Shown here piece by piece: positions 12,001 to 21,279 of a stretch of DNA of 64,000 nucleotides. Both the position numbers and the translations under genes were made by a program. Origin of the DNA: Leptasterias polaris (lineage: Eukaryota; Echinodermata; Asteroidea; Forcipulatida; Asteriidae); contig JAZGTN010000035.1 in NCBI GenBank assembly GCA_037783415.1, positions 930,001 to 994,000 on the forward strand, given 5' to 3'. The notes under the pieces were generated by a model, which was not told where the DNA came from, searched no databases, and was given only the letters and a program-made list of their open reading frames with translations. How positions within the stretch are numbered: position 1 is the stretch's first letter; each line of letters starts with the position of its first letter.

Positions 12001-12228
12001 ATTTTTTAGCGTTATTCTCCTTCTTCTTTCTTGATCTGCACTCTGACTATACTCACTCGTTAAAGAAACACCACGTGGTCGAGGCACAGATTCTGTGGCA
12101 ACACTAATCACACTCCAAAAACAAATTATTGTCAAGCAAATATAGGATTTAACATTCATTTTCAGAGTGTTCGTTGAGGAACTAAAATTACTCATTGCAT
12201 TTTTTGATTCATCCACGCAAGTCGCCAT
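83..12228 (-). CDS. PRKCSH: Glucosidase II beta subunit, 3' end missing
   Basis: Non-catalytic subunit of ER glucosidase II, which trims glucose from N-glycans. Exons in gene order (minus strand): 12228-12057, 10931-10815, 9949-9854, 9053-8872, 7977-7914, 7172-7022, 5993-5915, 4638-4549, 4508-4416, 3127-2851, 1145-986, 157-83. All have GT-AG borders and matching phases, giving 518 residues. In order: hydrophobic signal, the family hallmark RPRGVSL, two LDLa-type modules ([15 protein letters not shown] and [13 protein letters not shown]), coiled coil, two EF-hand loops ([26 protein letters not shown]), acidic stretch (exon 10), then the MRH domain start ([16 protein letters not shown]). The rest of MRH and any HDEL-type tail are off the left edge. 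The start is ambiguous: ATG at 12228 adds 23 residues before the signal, while ATG at 12159 begins right at it. Exons 8 and 9 look like duplicates. Identification is firm; the start is not. Confidence 0.9.
400..835. repeat. Tandem repeat, about 120 bp unit
   Basis: Three to four imperfect units, each with AAACCACAGTGG, GGTCAGACAGTAAGAGGG, a TGTGTAGACGCATTCACC-like block and ATGATATCATATTGCAGGCT. It lies in the PRKCSH intron between the last two in-window exons. Diverged single units recur near 14870-15045 and 49980-50045, and reversed units at 55890-56175, so the family is dispersed as well as tandem. Confidence 0.75.
1195..1500 (-). repeat. Interspersed repeat with (AAT)n end
   Basis: Begins with TGCCAGGAAATGCCCTGGAA, a run of AAT and a TATGGACTTATAAATGCGC block. 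This looks like the 3' tail of a retroelement lying in minus orientation. The following bases up to about 1980 hold no feature I can name. Confidence 0.35.
2148..2344. mobile_element. Palindromic MITE, GGGCCCAATTTCATAGAG family
   Basis: The ends are inverted copies: GGGCCCAATTTCATAGAGCT at the left and the reverse complement of nearly the same sequence at the right, with GCTTAGC-rich arms. Other copies are at 31988-32180, 32733-32925, 37858-38043 and 41775-41990, and a related pair of ends borders 8237-8838. No coding capacity. Confidence 0.8.
2596..2612. repeat. Poly-G run
   Basis: Uninterrupted G run of about 17 bases. Similar G or C runs occur at about 4219, 9446, 16150, 16621, 17728, 18010, 18446, 33092, 37551, 47211, 50049, 52117 and 63001. 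They are a compositional trait of this genome and likely sites of assembly length error. Confidence 0.8.
2715..2795 (-). mobile_element. tRNA-derived SINE, family 2, fragment
   Basis: Read on the minus strand it carries a box-B-like GGTTCAAATCCCGCTCTAGT, followed on that strand by the CAATTTTTCCTTTG stretch shared with the copies at 7480-7640 and 38225-38370; the copy at 59465-59575 keeps the best tRNA-like head. Truncated and lacking a clear box A. Confidence 0.55.
3070..3480 (-). repeat. Tandem copies of PRKCSH exon 10 acceptor
   Basis: Period about 102-121 bp. The real exon 10 begins at 3127 ([16 protein letters not shown]). Copies of the acceptor plus about 17 codons follow upstream, with AG borders just before 3230, 3332 and 3453. 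They translate as [31 protein letters not shown] and a decayed [14 protein letters not shown]. Each unit also carries an ATGCAAAT octamer near 3140, 3243, 3345 and 3462. The extra copies lack a convincing in-frame donor. Confidence 0.8.
3536..3800 (+). repeat. Interspersed repeat, GAGGCATTGCATGGTGAGG family
   Basis: Shared with 9089-9320 (opposite orientation) and a 5' part at 62308-62440. Landmarks are GAGGCATTGCATGGTGAGG, TCTACnnnGCTGTGTAGATT, TTCTTTGAGAA and GGTAGGAAATCGGCC. No open frame; probably a short non-autonomous element. Confidence 0.7.
4627..5480 (-). repeat. 98 bp tandem array repeating an acceptor site
   Basis: Units of 92-98 bp contain GGTACAACCTGAAAACC, TTTACGGAGATTGTAA, CGTTTTAAATAGAAGGACTG and TTGGATAGGATTGGGACCGA. 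On the gene strand the first motif reads GGTTTTCAG|GTTGTACC, matching the true acceptor and first bases of PRKCSH exon 8 (starts 4638). Copies lie near 4722, 4820, 4918, 5016, 5110 and 5202, with decayed ones near 5361 and 5445. Confidence 0.85.
6080..6625 (+). mobile_element. tRNA-derived SINE, family 1, split by a MITE
   Basis: The head GTGGCCGAGCTATTAAGAGC to CAGCAGAGTGT at 6082-6140 and the tail part GCAAGACACTTAACCATTAT from 6593 are one SINE broken by the TTAA element at 6147-6588. Compared with full copies it has also lost the box-B stretch. Confidence 0.75.
6147..6588 (+). mobile_element. piggyBac-like MITE with TTAA target sites
   Basis: Flanked by TTAA on both sides (6143-6146, 6589-6592), with ends CCCTAAC.../...GTTAGGG that fit the CCYT start of piggyBac-type elements. 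A nearly identical inverted copy lies at 36910-37350; the first 53 bases compared by eye differ at one position. Both reading frames in it are short and it needs a transposase in trans. The ends mimic telomere repeats by chance or selection. Confidence 0.85.
7480..7640 (-). mobile_element. tRNA-derived SINE, family 2
   Basis: Minus strand shows GGTTCGAATCCCACTCTAGT (box-B-like). Towards the right it carries GGCAATATCTTTGTTC and GGCACCAGTCAAAAG, also seen in diverged form in the copy at 38225-38370. Confidence 0.6.
8237..8838. mobile_element. Inverted-repeat element with nested MITE
   Basis: The outer ends GGGCCCAGGTTCATGGCTCT and the inverse AGAGCCATGAAAGTGGGCCC form an inverted repeat. A second element (8418-8772) sits inside. 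Part of the left arm (GCACTAAC, CCTGTGAAATATT) resembles 44090-44235. Confidence 0.6.
8418..8772. mobile_element. TTAA-flanked MITE
   Basis: TTAA at 8414-8417 and 8773-8776. The inverted ends are AGGCCCTGTACACGATTGG and the reverse complement of AGGTATTATACAGGATTGG. A second member lies at 43575-43940, and a left end only at 10038. No open frame. Confidence 0.8.
9089..9320 (-). repeat. Interspersed repeat, GAGGCATTGCATGGTGAGG family
   Basis: Reverse-oriented relative of 3536-3800, with shared blocks from GGATTTGAGGCATTGCATGG to GGTAGGAAATCGGCC. It lies directly upstream of PRKCSH exon 4 (begins 9053). Confidence 0.7.
9340..9676 (+). mobile_element. tRNA-derived SINE, family 1, body A
   Basis: Damaged head, then GGGTTCGAATCTCGGTC (box B), GAGCAAGACACTTAACT, GTGAGGGCAGAGATGGTTCT, and the 3' end GCGCCATGAGTGTCACTAAG with an (ATT)n tail near 9660. 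Confidence 0.8.
10096..10453 (+). mobile_element. tRNA-derived SINE, family 1, body A
   Basis: Full head with box A GTGGCCGAGCGGTTAAGAGC and box B GGTTCGAGTCCC, resembling a type II tRNA (Ser or Leu). The body has GTGAGGGCAGAGATGGTTCT and the tail is (ATT)n. It sits next to a fragment of the TTAA MITE that starts at 10034. Confidence 0.85.
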
Positions 12229-12528
12229 CTTCCCGAATGTTGAAACCTCGTATCCAGGTACTTGTTACTTTCAATGGAAACTGAGTAGGGGTTTGGGAAA
12301 GAGGTTTACACAACGTGTTGAATCGGTAGCATGAGAAAAATTTGACGCAAGCACGATATTGGTGCTTGGTGCTTGCATCAAGTTTCAAGTTTTAGTCAAA
12401 TACCACAAACGACCGTCAATCGAGGCAGTTAGTACTGGAGGTAGTTAGTACTGGAGGCAGCATCCATGGTACATGGACGTACATGTACTACAGTAGTGTA
12501 GCATGGTACTAGTACTAGTAGGTTCAAA

Positions 12529-13381
12529 GGTTATGGGTCAACTCGGTCCGAGTCAACTCGGTCTGAGGTCAACTCGGTCCGAGGTCAACTCGGTCCTAGG
12601 TCACTCGGTCCGAAGTCATCTCGGTCCAAAGTCAACTCGGTCCGAAGCCAACTCGGTCCAATTTTTTTTAAATAAGTGTCATTGTGTGCTTACTTTGTAA
12701 TGTCATAAATTAAAAGGGCCTAGAGTAGTAATAATCAGCTTTTAAAAAAGAAATCTTTTGCAATTAATGTATGACCTTTTTTTTTCTTCCGAAAATAGGA
12801 GATATGTTCCAGTAAATTAAAACCCCTTAAAATAAATGGTGTTGGACAATAAAGGAAAATGTTTGATTGAAAGTAATATAAACAAAACTTTCAAGTAGTA
12901 AATTTACACTTATATAATAATAATAAATAATACAAAATCAAGAATACCAAATCTACTTAGGAAACTTAAGCAATACTTATAATAAGAAATATTTCATAAA
13001 AATTAAGAACCATAAAGAGCCTTGTTTGGTTGTCCAATTTAACTGAACTTAATTAGGACTATCATTATATACCTATTTTTTATGTAAAAAATACAAGTAA
13101 AATTCCTCTACATAATAAATAGTAGACATTTTCAACCATACAAAAATTTAAGGGAAAAAAATGTCTTACACAAACTTCAAAGGAAAGTTCATTTTCTACC
13201 ATTTTGTTTCACTTAAGTTTACCTAAATTATGCTTTAGAAAGATGTCTTTTTTTAAACGGTGATTATTATTAATTTCACACACGTCCCGCCACTTCCAGA
13301 CCGAGATGACTTCGGACCGAGTGGACTTCGGACCGAGTTGACTCGGACCGAGTTGACCTCGGACCGAGTTGACCGGTACCC
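12529..13381. mobile_element. Foldback element with minisatellite inverted ends
   Basis: The left arm (about 12535-12660) is a tandem array of the AACTCGGTCCGAGGTC motif. The right arm (about 13296-13373) is the same array inverted. The AT-rich middle of about 630 bp has no coding potential. GGTTCAAA flanks both sides (12521-12528 and 13382-13389), a candidate 8 bp target duplication. Long inverted ends built of short repeats are the hallmark of foldback elements. Confidence 0.75.
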
Positions 13382-13440
13382 GGTTCAAATCCCCATAATT
13401 ATGTTTTATCCCTTGATCTCAAACAAGCCATGATGGCTAT

Positions 13441-13533
13441 AGATGACCATCGTTGACGAATTATTGGAAATTTCCTTCTACACCCTTGTAGAACGAAATT
13501 TCAAATAATACGTCAACGACCATCAATAACCAC
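13441..13533. repeat. Imperfect hairpin, about 40 bp stem
   Basis: GACCATCGTTGACGAATTAT...CTTCTACA pairs with TGTAGAACGAAATTTCAAAT...CGTCAACGACCATC across a six-base loop. It lies 60 bp upstream of the GADD45GIP1 start codon. Probably a hairpin MITE; a regulatory role is not shown. Confidence 0.65.
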
Positions 13534-13592
13534 CATTTTTTTTACCAAGACCTACAGCGCCCTCAATCGTAAAAATATTATTTCGAACCAAG

Positions 13593-14650
13593 ATGGCGGC
13601 CTCCACTGGGAAATGTGTGAAACATATTTCTTCAATGTTTTCACCTTGTTTATTCAGAATAAATTCTTCAAATAATTGTGGTGCTTCTTCAAGAGTGTAT
13701 GGAATAAGGTTTTGTAGCAACTTCAAGTCCAAATCGGCAGTATATGACGGTCAGAAAGAGACAGAAAAAGTGAACAAAATTGAGCAACAAGAAGAAACGC
13801 CGAAATGGAAGTCAACGAGGCAATATTTTGCGAAACGGTATGCCATGGAAGGCAAGGCTTCAGGAGTCGACCCGAGTATTGTCTGGCCAACTCGGTCTGA
13901 GCTTGAGAACATTATCAAGGATGAAGAAGATTGGAGTCCTTCTCTGCAACAAATGCAGTCAGAAATCGCTGAAGAACAACATGCTAAAGATCAGAAAAGA
14001 AGGAAACGGTCAGTGTTGTTTTTAAATAATCCCTTTTCTGTTTTAATAAAATAGTGGATATTTTTAACGTTGGCCAGCTATTATTCAGCTATGGCAGTGA
14101 TCAATATTGCATGTATTCAAGGCATAAATAGGCATTTCCCTGGCAATCTGACTGAGTCATAGCCACCCGGTTAATCTATATATTTAGCATTCATCATCTT
14201 TTTTTAAATATGTCTTTGTCGTTGTCTTTTGTAAAGTGATTCATGATATTTAGTTCATAAACTAAAGCACTGTAAAGTTTTCCTTACAATGTAGCCTATC
14301 CCACTACTTTAGCACAGGAAATTAGCTAATTTTGAATTGTTGTGTGCCTTTAACCTTTTTAATATAGCAGTTTTATATTCTGATTCTTTATACACAGGGA
14401 AGCATTGATTGCAGCTAACATGAAAAAAATGCCCCAAATGGTGGAAGAGTATTACAAAAAGCTGGCTCAGAAACAAGTAGTGCTGGATGAGCAGACAGCC
14501 AAACGCAATCGTCTCCTCGAAGAAGCCAAGGACAAACTTGGATATGCCATTGATCCAAGAAGCAGCCGCTTCCAGAAGATGGTTCAAGAAATTGAGAAAG
14601 AGGAGAAGAAAAAGAAGAAAGAGCTGAAGAGGAAAGGAATCAGTATGTAG
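13593..14650 (+). CDS. GADD45GIP1: GADD45GIP1/CRIF1, mitoribosomal protein mL64
   Basis: Two exons, 13593-14008 and 14398-14650, joined in phase 2 (CG|G = Arg), give 222 residues, close to the vertebrate length. Signature matches to the family are the SGVDPSIVWPTRSELENI block, WSPSLQQMQSEIAEEQ, the junction RKREALIAANMKKMPQMVEE and LGYAIDPRSSRFQKMVQE, then a Lys/Glu-rich tail. The N-terminus (about 40 residues; Ser, Arg, Asn and Cys-rich, no acidic residue) fits a mitochondrial targeting peptide. In vertebrates the protein is a component of the mitochondrial large ribosomal subunit and of nuclear GADD45 complexes; only the former is safe to infer here. The start ATG has AAG upstream and is the first in frame. 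It is divergent from PRKCSH. Confidence 0.93.
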
Positions 14651-14869
14651 CAAGGGGAAAATGTCAAAACAACGGAGGACTTGTTCTACTTGTGCAGTGT
14701 AATTTATCTTGCAGAGTCTTAACTCTTACCTTGTTGTGAAACAGGGATTGATGGCTAAGTGTGATCCCAAGATGATATGAAGCGAAAGGAAGTTCTTTCT
14801 AGACTTGAGTCTGCCTTGTTTGATTTAACACTCTACTCTTGGTTACATTTTCCAGCGAGTTTGACCAAC

Positions 14870-15045
14870 CATTTGGAACCATTCAGCTGCATGGAATTTG
14901 TATGGTGGCCAAACCATGCACAGAACTACAACTGTGTGTATGTTCACCACATGCTCTCAGATTGTAGGCTGCATCATTTATGTATCATTCAGAACAACAG
15001 TGAAAGTTATTGAAGACTGAAGAGTCAGACAGTAGTTGTCTGAAA
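14870..15045 (+). repeat. Diverged unit of the 120 bp repeat
   Basis: Shares CACCACATGnTnTCA, a TGnAGGCTG block and AGAGTCAGACAGTAG with the array at 400-835. Confidence 0.5.
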
Positions 15046-15889
15046 AAGCACAAACACTTGGATATTCGTTTAATATTGCAATCAAATAAAATTAACAATT
15101 TAACTGTTACAATTGGAGTGTAAATTACTTTATGATTTACCTGCATAGCTGTGATTTTCTAATATTTCACAGACATTGAATGATTCACAATTTTATTTTT
15201 ACAACAAGAGACATTTGAAACCTTTAACAACTTTCACTGACTTAAAAGAAATGATACTAAATGAAAACCAACCAAGGGAAATCACAAAGTGATGTAAACT
15301 GTCAATAGTAACATATGTGTAGTTGAGGCAGAAATAAAAACTAATGGAATGAGGGAATAAAGTTTATTTACCCAAACAATTGAAATCTGATTGTGATAAA
15401 TTAGGTGAAGGAATAACCAAGAAAATACATAAGTGCTCTAAATTTCAACATTTAACAAAACTTTTGCCCACTTATATCAAGTTTTACTTTTTCTCAAACT
15501 TCTGAGTATTTCCCCAAAATTTTGTCGGCAGTATGGTAATTCTGGAGTAAGGTTGCAAAGAACAAACAAAGATTCCTAGCTAAGCCAACTCTTGGTTGCA
15601 GCAGCCGATAAAATTAGACTGTTAAGTTCAGTGTTGAAAGCATCCCTATTTCATTTGAAAGAAGGAATAGCGAAGAAAGTGATAGACTAGTCAAATGACA
15701 AGCTAACTGTTCCTGCTGGCCAGTCACTAAAAAAGTCAGTAAAATTGTAAAGTGTGTTACAATAATCAAATAAATGATGGACTAAATTGAATTGTTTTTC
15801 TTTCTTTTGTAATTTGTAGTAAGAGTTCATGAAATTGGTTTGTCTGTCGAGAAAGGGGACTCATGCAATATGTGTAATATCAATTCAGA

Positions 15890-16075
15890 CTTGGAATTAT
15901 ATGGAGGCTACTGAGGGCTGAGGCCATGGCCTCTGTTGCCCCAGGTCTTGGCCTCAGCGTCTCTCTAAAAGTTTCCCATAGACTTTGAGATTGTGCGACG
16001 AACATGCTCTTTACAAAATGAAAATAATGGTCTTGCCCTCTCAATCATTAAATTACAGGCATGTAGTTATCATTC
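15890..16075 (+). repeat. Interspersed repeat, TTGGCCT family
   Basis: Shares GAGGCCATGGCCTC, TCTTGGCCT, AAAAGTTTCCC.TAGACTTT and TTTnCAAAATGAAAAT with 42400-42560. Fragments in the other orientation lie at 8033-8170, 10680-10790 and 51400-51480. Confidence 0.6.
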
Positions 16076-16610
16076 AGTAGCAGAACACCAATGAATAATC
16101 TCAGAGCAGGTCTGAATGAATAAAACTCCCCTGGCAACCCAAATGACTACGCCCCCCCCCCCCCCCCTCCAGCTCACTTTTCAAATAAATTGACTACCTA
16201 TTAAAACTACACCTCACCCTATTCTCATGCACAAAACCCCACTCCACAATCTTGCTAAATCCTTCCCCTGTTTAATTCCTTCCCCATTGCACTTTTCCCT
16301 TACATTTACCCCTACTTCCCAACCTAACTTTCCCCAAATCATCTTAGTTGCCAAACCCATAAAACCACACCAGACTTCAAACACACCTATCAACAGTCAA
16401 CCCCACCCCACAAAGCTTACTCAATCCCAACCATTGTCAATTCATTCCACATTTACATCTACTCTCCATGGCATTGTTCCCTTCTCCCTCTCAACCTAGT
16501 ACCATGGAGGAAATTTCCTTCCTCCATGCTAGTACCTACCCCCACCCACCATCCATCTTCAATTCAAATTAGTTGCCAAACCTATCTAAACTACCCCTTA
16601 CTTCACCAGG

Positions 16611-17570
16611 CGCGGATCTAGGGGGGGGGGGGGGGGTGGGGCACGTTCCCCCGGGTAAAATTTGAAGAAAAAAACAGTGTTTTTTTACTATCTGCCTGCT
16701 TAAAAATTAGCCACAAGTGTGTGTGTGGTGTCTTTTCCACCAGCGGCAGGATGGATTTTGGATCAAATTTGTTTCTATCTGCCAAAATGAATCTTTCATG
16801 ATATGTCACTTGTAATTGCTTAGATTTGCACGATAACATAAGCGTTTGAAACCTGACGTGCCAATCTGTCCTGGATAAAATATATTTCATGTCGTTCTGG
16901 CATTCAAGTGTTCAGACTACACTAAGCTTGAACTATATTTTTTGAATGAATATGCATGAAACCAGCTATTGCAGCGACCAGATCCAAACGCGAGATTTGT
17001 GGGATTAACATTTTCTTTGAGTAAAATTAGAAGATTGGTATGGATCAGAAGTGCTTTTGAAAAAGTGTGTCTATTTCTCGGTTTCAGGCACACAGAGGCT
17101 TGATTTTTCACCCCTCAAAATGCCAAAAGCTCAGAGCTTCCGAGGGGCTTCGCCCCCTGGACCCCCACCGGGCCTAACCCCTGGACCCCACCATCGATGT
17201 TACAGAAATTTTTCCAGTAAACTTAGAAGATTTATATGGATGATTTCCAATAAGAATGTGTCTCTGTTTTAGGCACATGGAGGCTTGATCTTTCACCCCT
17301 CAAAAAGCCAAAAGCTCCGAGCTTCCGGGGGCTTCGCCCCCTGGACCCCCACCATCAATATTACAGAAAATGTTCCAGTAAATTTAGAAGATTTATATGG
17401 ATCTGATTTCCTATAAGTGTGTCTATTTCTCTGTTTTATAGGCACATGGAGGCTTGATCTGTCACCCCACAGAACGCCAAAGGCTCAGAGCTTCAGGGGG
17501 CTTCAGGGGGCTTCAGGGGAGCTTCAGGGGACTTCGTAAGGCCGGCCCCTGGACCCCGGCCACCCATATT
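16611..17570. repeat. Repeat block with GGGGCTTCGCCCC hairpins
   Basis: Starts with GGCGCGGATCTAGG and a poly-G run. From about 17085 a unit of roughly 170 bp occurs three times: GGCACA.GGAGGCTTGAT, TCACCCC, CCAAAAGCTC.GAGCTTC, GGGGGCTTCGCCCCCTGGAC, then TTCCAGTAAA.TTAGAAG. GGGGGCTTCGCCCCC is a self-complementary hairpin. Likely the remains of a DNA element; no matching right end was found. Confidence 0.55.
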
Positions 17571-17711
17571 TTGTTTACCCTCTAATACAAAATCCTGGTT
17601 GTGCCATTGTTCACACCCATCAACACAACCTCCACCCGGCCCACAAGCTTACTAAACCCCTACCATGTTTAATTCCCCATTTCCCTCTCCCCCCGGCATA
17701 TAGTCCCTTCC

Positions 17712-18504
17712 CAGTGGCGTAACTAAGGGGGGGGGGGCACGGGTGGAACGTACCCCCCCCCCCCCCCAAATTGATGTCAGTGCCCCACCGGGTGCCCCCC
17801 ATTTGAAATCCGAACCTTTGAGACTATAATTACCTGAATGTAAAATGTTAAGTTTTATAAACTTTTATGGAGCACTGGTGGCGTATACGCTCAATGTTTC
17901 AAACTATTTGTTCATATATTTACACATACTTTACTTTGTTATTCAGTGTATAGGCCCTAGGGTAATTATTTTAAATTATTAAATAGTTTGTCAATAGAAT
18001 ATGTAAAAATCGAAATTGGGGGGGGGGGGACGGATGGGTCAAAACCATTTCCAAAACCCCAAAAAGATCAAGTTTTTAACATTGATTAGGACTACTGTGC
18101 ATGGCCCCAAGTGTGTAATAAATAAATACTAGTGCCAGTCCTCAAATACATAAAATCCCCATAAACTGACTCCGGTCTCGCAATCCAGTTATGATTTACT
18201 ATTTCTACACATTCAAACGGTAACTGCATGGTTCTAGATGTTGCGAAAAAGAAGAGAGAAAAACAAGAAAGAAAAAATCTTTGTTTCATTATGATGTATT
18301 TTATAGGCTGCAGGATCTGACACAAAATAAGGAAGGATGCAGGCTGTTTGGAACCCTCCATTGCGTAGATTAAGATCCAGTTTTTAAAAAGTGCAAAGGA
18401 ATCTATAGTTTATTTGCCAGCAGTGCCCCCCCTAGAAAAAAAGGTGCCCCCCCCCCCCCCCCCTTGTGCCCACCCCCTAAAAATTTACCTTAGTTACGCC
18501 GCTG
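17712..18504. mobile_element. hAT-type non-autonomous element
   Basis: Ends CAGTGGCGTAACTAAGG and CCTTAGTTACGCCGCTG are inverted copies. The flanks TCCCTTCC (17704-17711 and 18505-18512) are a perfect 8 bp target duplication. An 8 bp duplication with CAGNG ends is typical of hAT elements. The 793 bp interior holds no transposase. Confidence 0.85.
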
Positions 18505-18589
18505 TCCCTTCCCCACCCTCAAGCCCCGATCCCCAACCCCCAAAACCCACCGTCACTATTTCTCTACTACCAGCTGACCCGACCCCCAC

Positions 18590-18937
18590 CCCCCCGGGGA
18601 GAGCACACTTGGAGAATGATAATCGATTTCCGATGGTAACCCGACCGAGTGCCTTCGCACCTCGGCACACCGAGAGACGTCGCGACGTACCAGTGGCAAT
18701 ACAATTCAATCACCAAGGCGCAGTTAGCTAACGCCACACACGCACCCAGCAGTGTAGAGCAGCCACACGAACACACACAGGGGGCACCGCCGTAGAAGAT
18801 TGCTGCGAGATACGGTACACTACTCCTGAGGTAGCTACCGTCAAGAAAAGTGATCCAACCTAATTACCTACCGGACTGTCTATTTTGAAAAAAACTAATA
18901 TTGTAATAACCTTTTCTTCGTAAAGCGACCGTTAAAT
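18590..18937 (+). promoter_or_regulatory. CpG-rich candidate promoter and 5' exon
   Basis: CpG density rises sharply (for example CGAGAGACGTCGCGACGTAC near 18669) compared with its AT-rich surroundings. A donor-like T|GTGAGTATAC follows at about 18938. It could be the start and untranslated first exon of the NHR-Roc-COR gene, whose first coding exon is preceded by an acceptor at 21781. Transcript support is absent. Confidence 0.3.
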
Positions 18938-20065
18938 GTGAGTATACCCTCGTTAGTGTCTTGACCATGATAGTGTCATGACTTTATTTGTTTGAACATA
19001 CAGGTTTTCATTTGTTGAATTTGACAGCCGTTCTTGACTTGTTTGCATGGCGAAAAAGCAATGCCAAAATGCAGAAAATGGCGTTGAGATTTTAATCACA
19101 ATTTTTGTCCAGTTTACGGACAAGTCAATGATAAATATAAATTCGCACTCACACAGTTCGGATTATTATTTTTACACGAATGGAATTGTTCCAGTAAAAA
19201 ACCAGGCATTGCTTTACTAATGTAAGTTGACCAATTGTTTAGTAAAAACATGTCAACAATAGTCTCTCCTCACATCTATTCAATGCATTACAGTAGTGGA
19301 AATCACAAAATTTGAGATTTGATCTGATTGACTCTGAGTTGTAAGTGGTCTAGTTGGATAGAGCTCTTTGAGACATTCATTTTGATACTTTACTTGTGGG
19401 GATCGGTTCATGAAAACCGGACTTATGGAAGGTCAAAGTTAAAAATATTTGACCTTGTTTACATTACAATTTTTTGTGACCTTGTACCAGCGCAAAGTTT
19501 TCGCGGTTGCGCACAACAGCCAATTCCCCTTGCGTAATTGAACATTTCCCAAGGGCCGTATCAACGTGTTTGACAATCAAGCGCGAAAAAGCGCGACAAC
19601 TAATAGTTTTAATTCAAAAAGTAATTACATAATTAAATACTCAACTAACTGTCATTTTTGGTTCATTATTATGGGGCCCTAAGAGGATAACTACTTACAG
19701 TTCACAATGAATTTGAGCGCAGAAAACAAGATTTCTTGTGATTTGACATAAAGTTTTTCACAAATACTCCAACAAAACGGATGTCAAATTGCATATCAAT
19801 CGCGAGAGAAAAACTCCATCTTGAAAGTAGTTCCGTTTATTTTTATGAATGAAACGATTAACATGGGTTATATCTATATCCCTCCGCACCACCGATCTCT
19901 CTATAGCGTTGTACACGTTGAGGTGGTCACAGTTTCCCATTAACAAAAAGTGGCTGCGCGGTGAACAGCGCCCTCACTCGGTATTGATTGACACTAATTA
20001 CAGTTACACAATTTACAATTACAAATAAATTAAAATAAGAATCTGTATACAAGTTTGGAAAAATG

Positions 20066-20175
20066 TGCGTATCCTGCCACCACTGTTTCATTCGTTATGA
20101 AATGAAATAGTATCTAATTTACTCAAATGATATATTCCTTTTGGTAAAAATGAGTGAAAAGGTGGTGGCAGGATA
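20066..20175. mobile_element. Short MITE, ATCCTGCCACCAC ends
   Basis: CGTATCCTGCCACCAC and its inverse GTGGTGGCAGGATACG lie about 75 bp apart. A 30 bp direct repeat (ending AATTAAAATAAGAATCT) lies on both sides at about 20012 and 20270, which suggests local duplication. Confidence 0.7.
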
Positions 20176-20399
20176 CGGAAATTTACAAAGGTTTACCCAT
20201 TGTTTAGTAAATAATAAAATACATTAAATAGTCTCTCAGTCTCACATCAATGATCAATGGGGAATGCATTACAATTACAAATAAATTAAAATAAGAATCT
20301 TAATAATTTGACTAAGTTGGTAACTCGCTGTCTTTTCATTTGTTTACTTAATGTTATTGTTATATGTATAGTTTATGTTAATAAATATTAAGAAAATGA

Positions 20400-20576
20400 G
20401 TATAGCTATAGTCTTAACAGCAAGTAAACTGGGGTGATGTACTCTTTTTGTCAAAAGTTTGACATCTTCTGTTCTATTGTTCTTGTAGTACGACCGAAGA
20501 TGTCAACATTTTGTAAAAAGGAGTACAGCACCACAGTTACTTACTGGGTCTACTCTGAAGACTAATTCTAAGAGTA
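20400..20576. repeat. Nested imperfect palindrome
   Basis: GTACTCTTTTTGTCAAAAGT pairs with ACATTTTGTAAAAAGGAGTAC-like sequence at 20503-20526, and the outer AGTAAACTGGGGTG pairs with CACCACAGTTACTTACT. A wider pair, TTTTCATTTGTTTACTTAA and its inverse, sits at 20334 and 20588. Probably a foldback MITE. Confidence 0.6.
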
Positions 20577-21279
20577 AGAATGATTTTTCATTTAAGTAAA
20601 CAAATGAAAATATATGAGGAGGGGAGCGACTATGCCATGCCAGGGGGCCACTTTCTTTGCAGGGAGGAGGGGCAAGGGGTGACTTTGCAGGGGGAAACTT
20701 TGCAGGGGGAAAGATGACAAGTTTCCGTTAAGGATGCCAGTCATCTCGCCCCCGGCCTGTAATGTGTTGCTGTGACCCATTTTTTAAAAAAATGCAACAT
20801 TATGTGTAGGGTCTTCAATAACAACTTTGACAGGATTTAAAACAATAATATTTCTCTGGGCTGGAGAGTTGATACTGGTGTGTGAACTTTATCAACAGGA
20901 TCAATGATTAGCTTTCGCTCTAATAACCAAGTCTTTGCATTTGCAAATTATATTGCCAGAAAGAAAGTGTGGGCAAGAGCTATTTTTTGTCAGCCAAGTT
21001 AATCGCAATTTTGTATAATGCAAATATCTGACACAAACTGTAGTTCAAGTTACTTGTTGTTATTGCAGTGTCCTGGGAAGATAACAACAAGCAATATTTC
21101 TCACATGAACTGTACCTTGAGGTGTTGTTCAGGTTTTATCAAGTCCTGTCAGGTGACAGTTCAACCATAGAGCTATAAAGGATAGCTCCACCATGGTTCA
21201 ACTATGAAAAAGATGCTACAATTAGCTCACTCATAACACCCATAGCAATGTGTCAAAATTGCTGGTGCAATGCTATAAA

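Larger units (their letters stand above)
12229..13592. promoter_or_regulatory. Divergent promoter region PRKCSH/GADD45GIP1
   Basis: The space between the two head-to-head start codons. Both starts lie in a GAAGATGGCGACT / CAAGATGGCGGCC context, which matches the YY1-type AAGATGGC motif. About 850 bp of the interval is the foldback element at 12529-13381; without it the gap would be about 0.5 kb. No TATA box is obvious. Confidence 0.5.

Noticed and set aside
16227..16499. 90-residue open frame, Pro/Thr-rich
   Set aside because: Low-complexity C-rich DNA with no domain or conserved pattern.
18414..18776. Proline-rich 105-residue open frame
   Set aside because: Produced by poly-C runs spanning the end of the hAT element and its flank.
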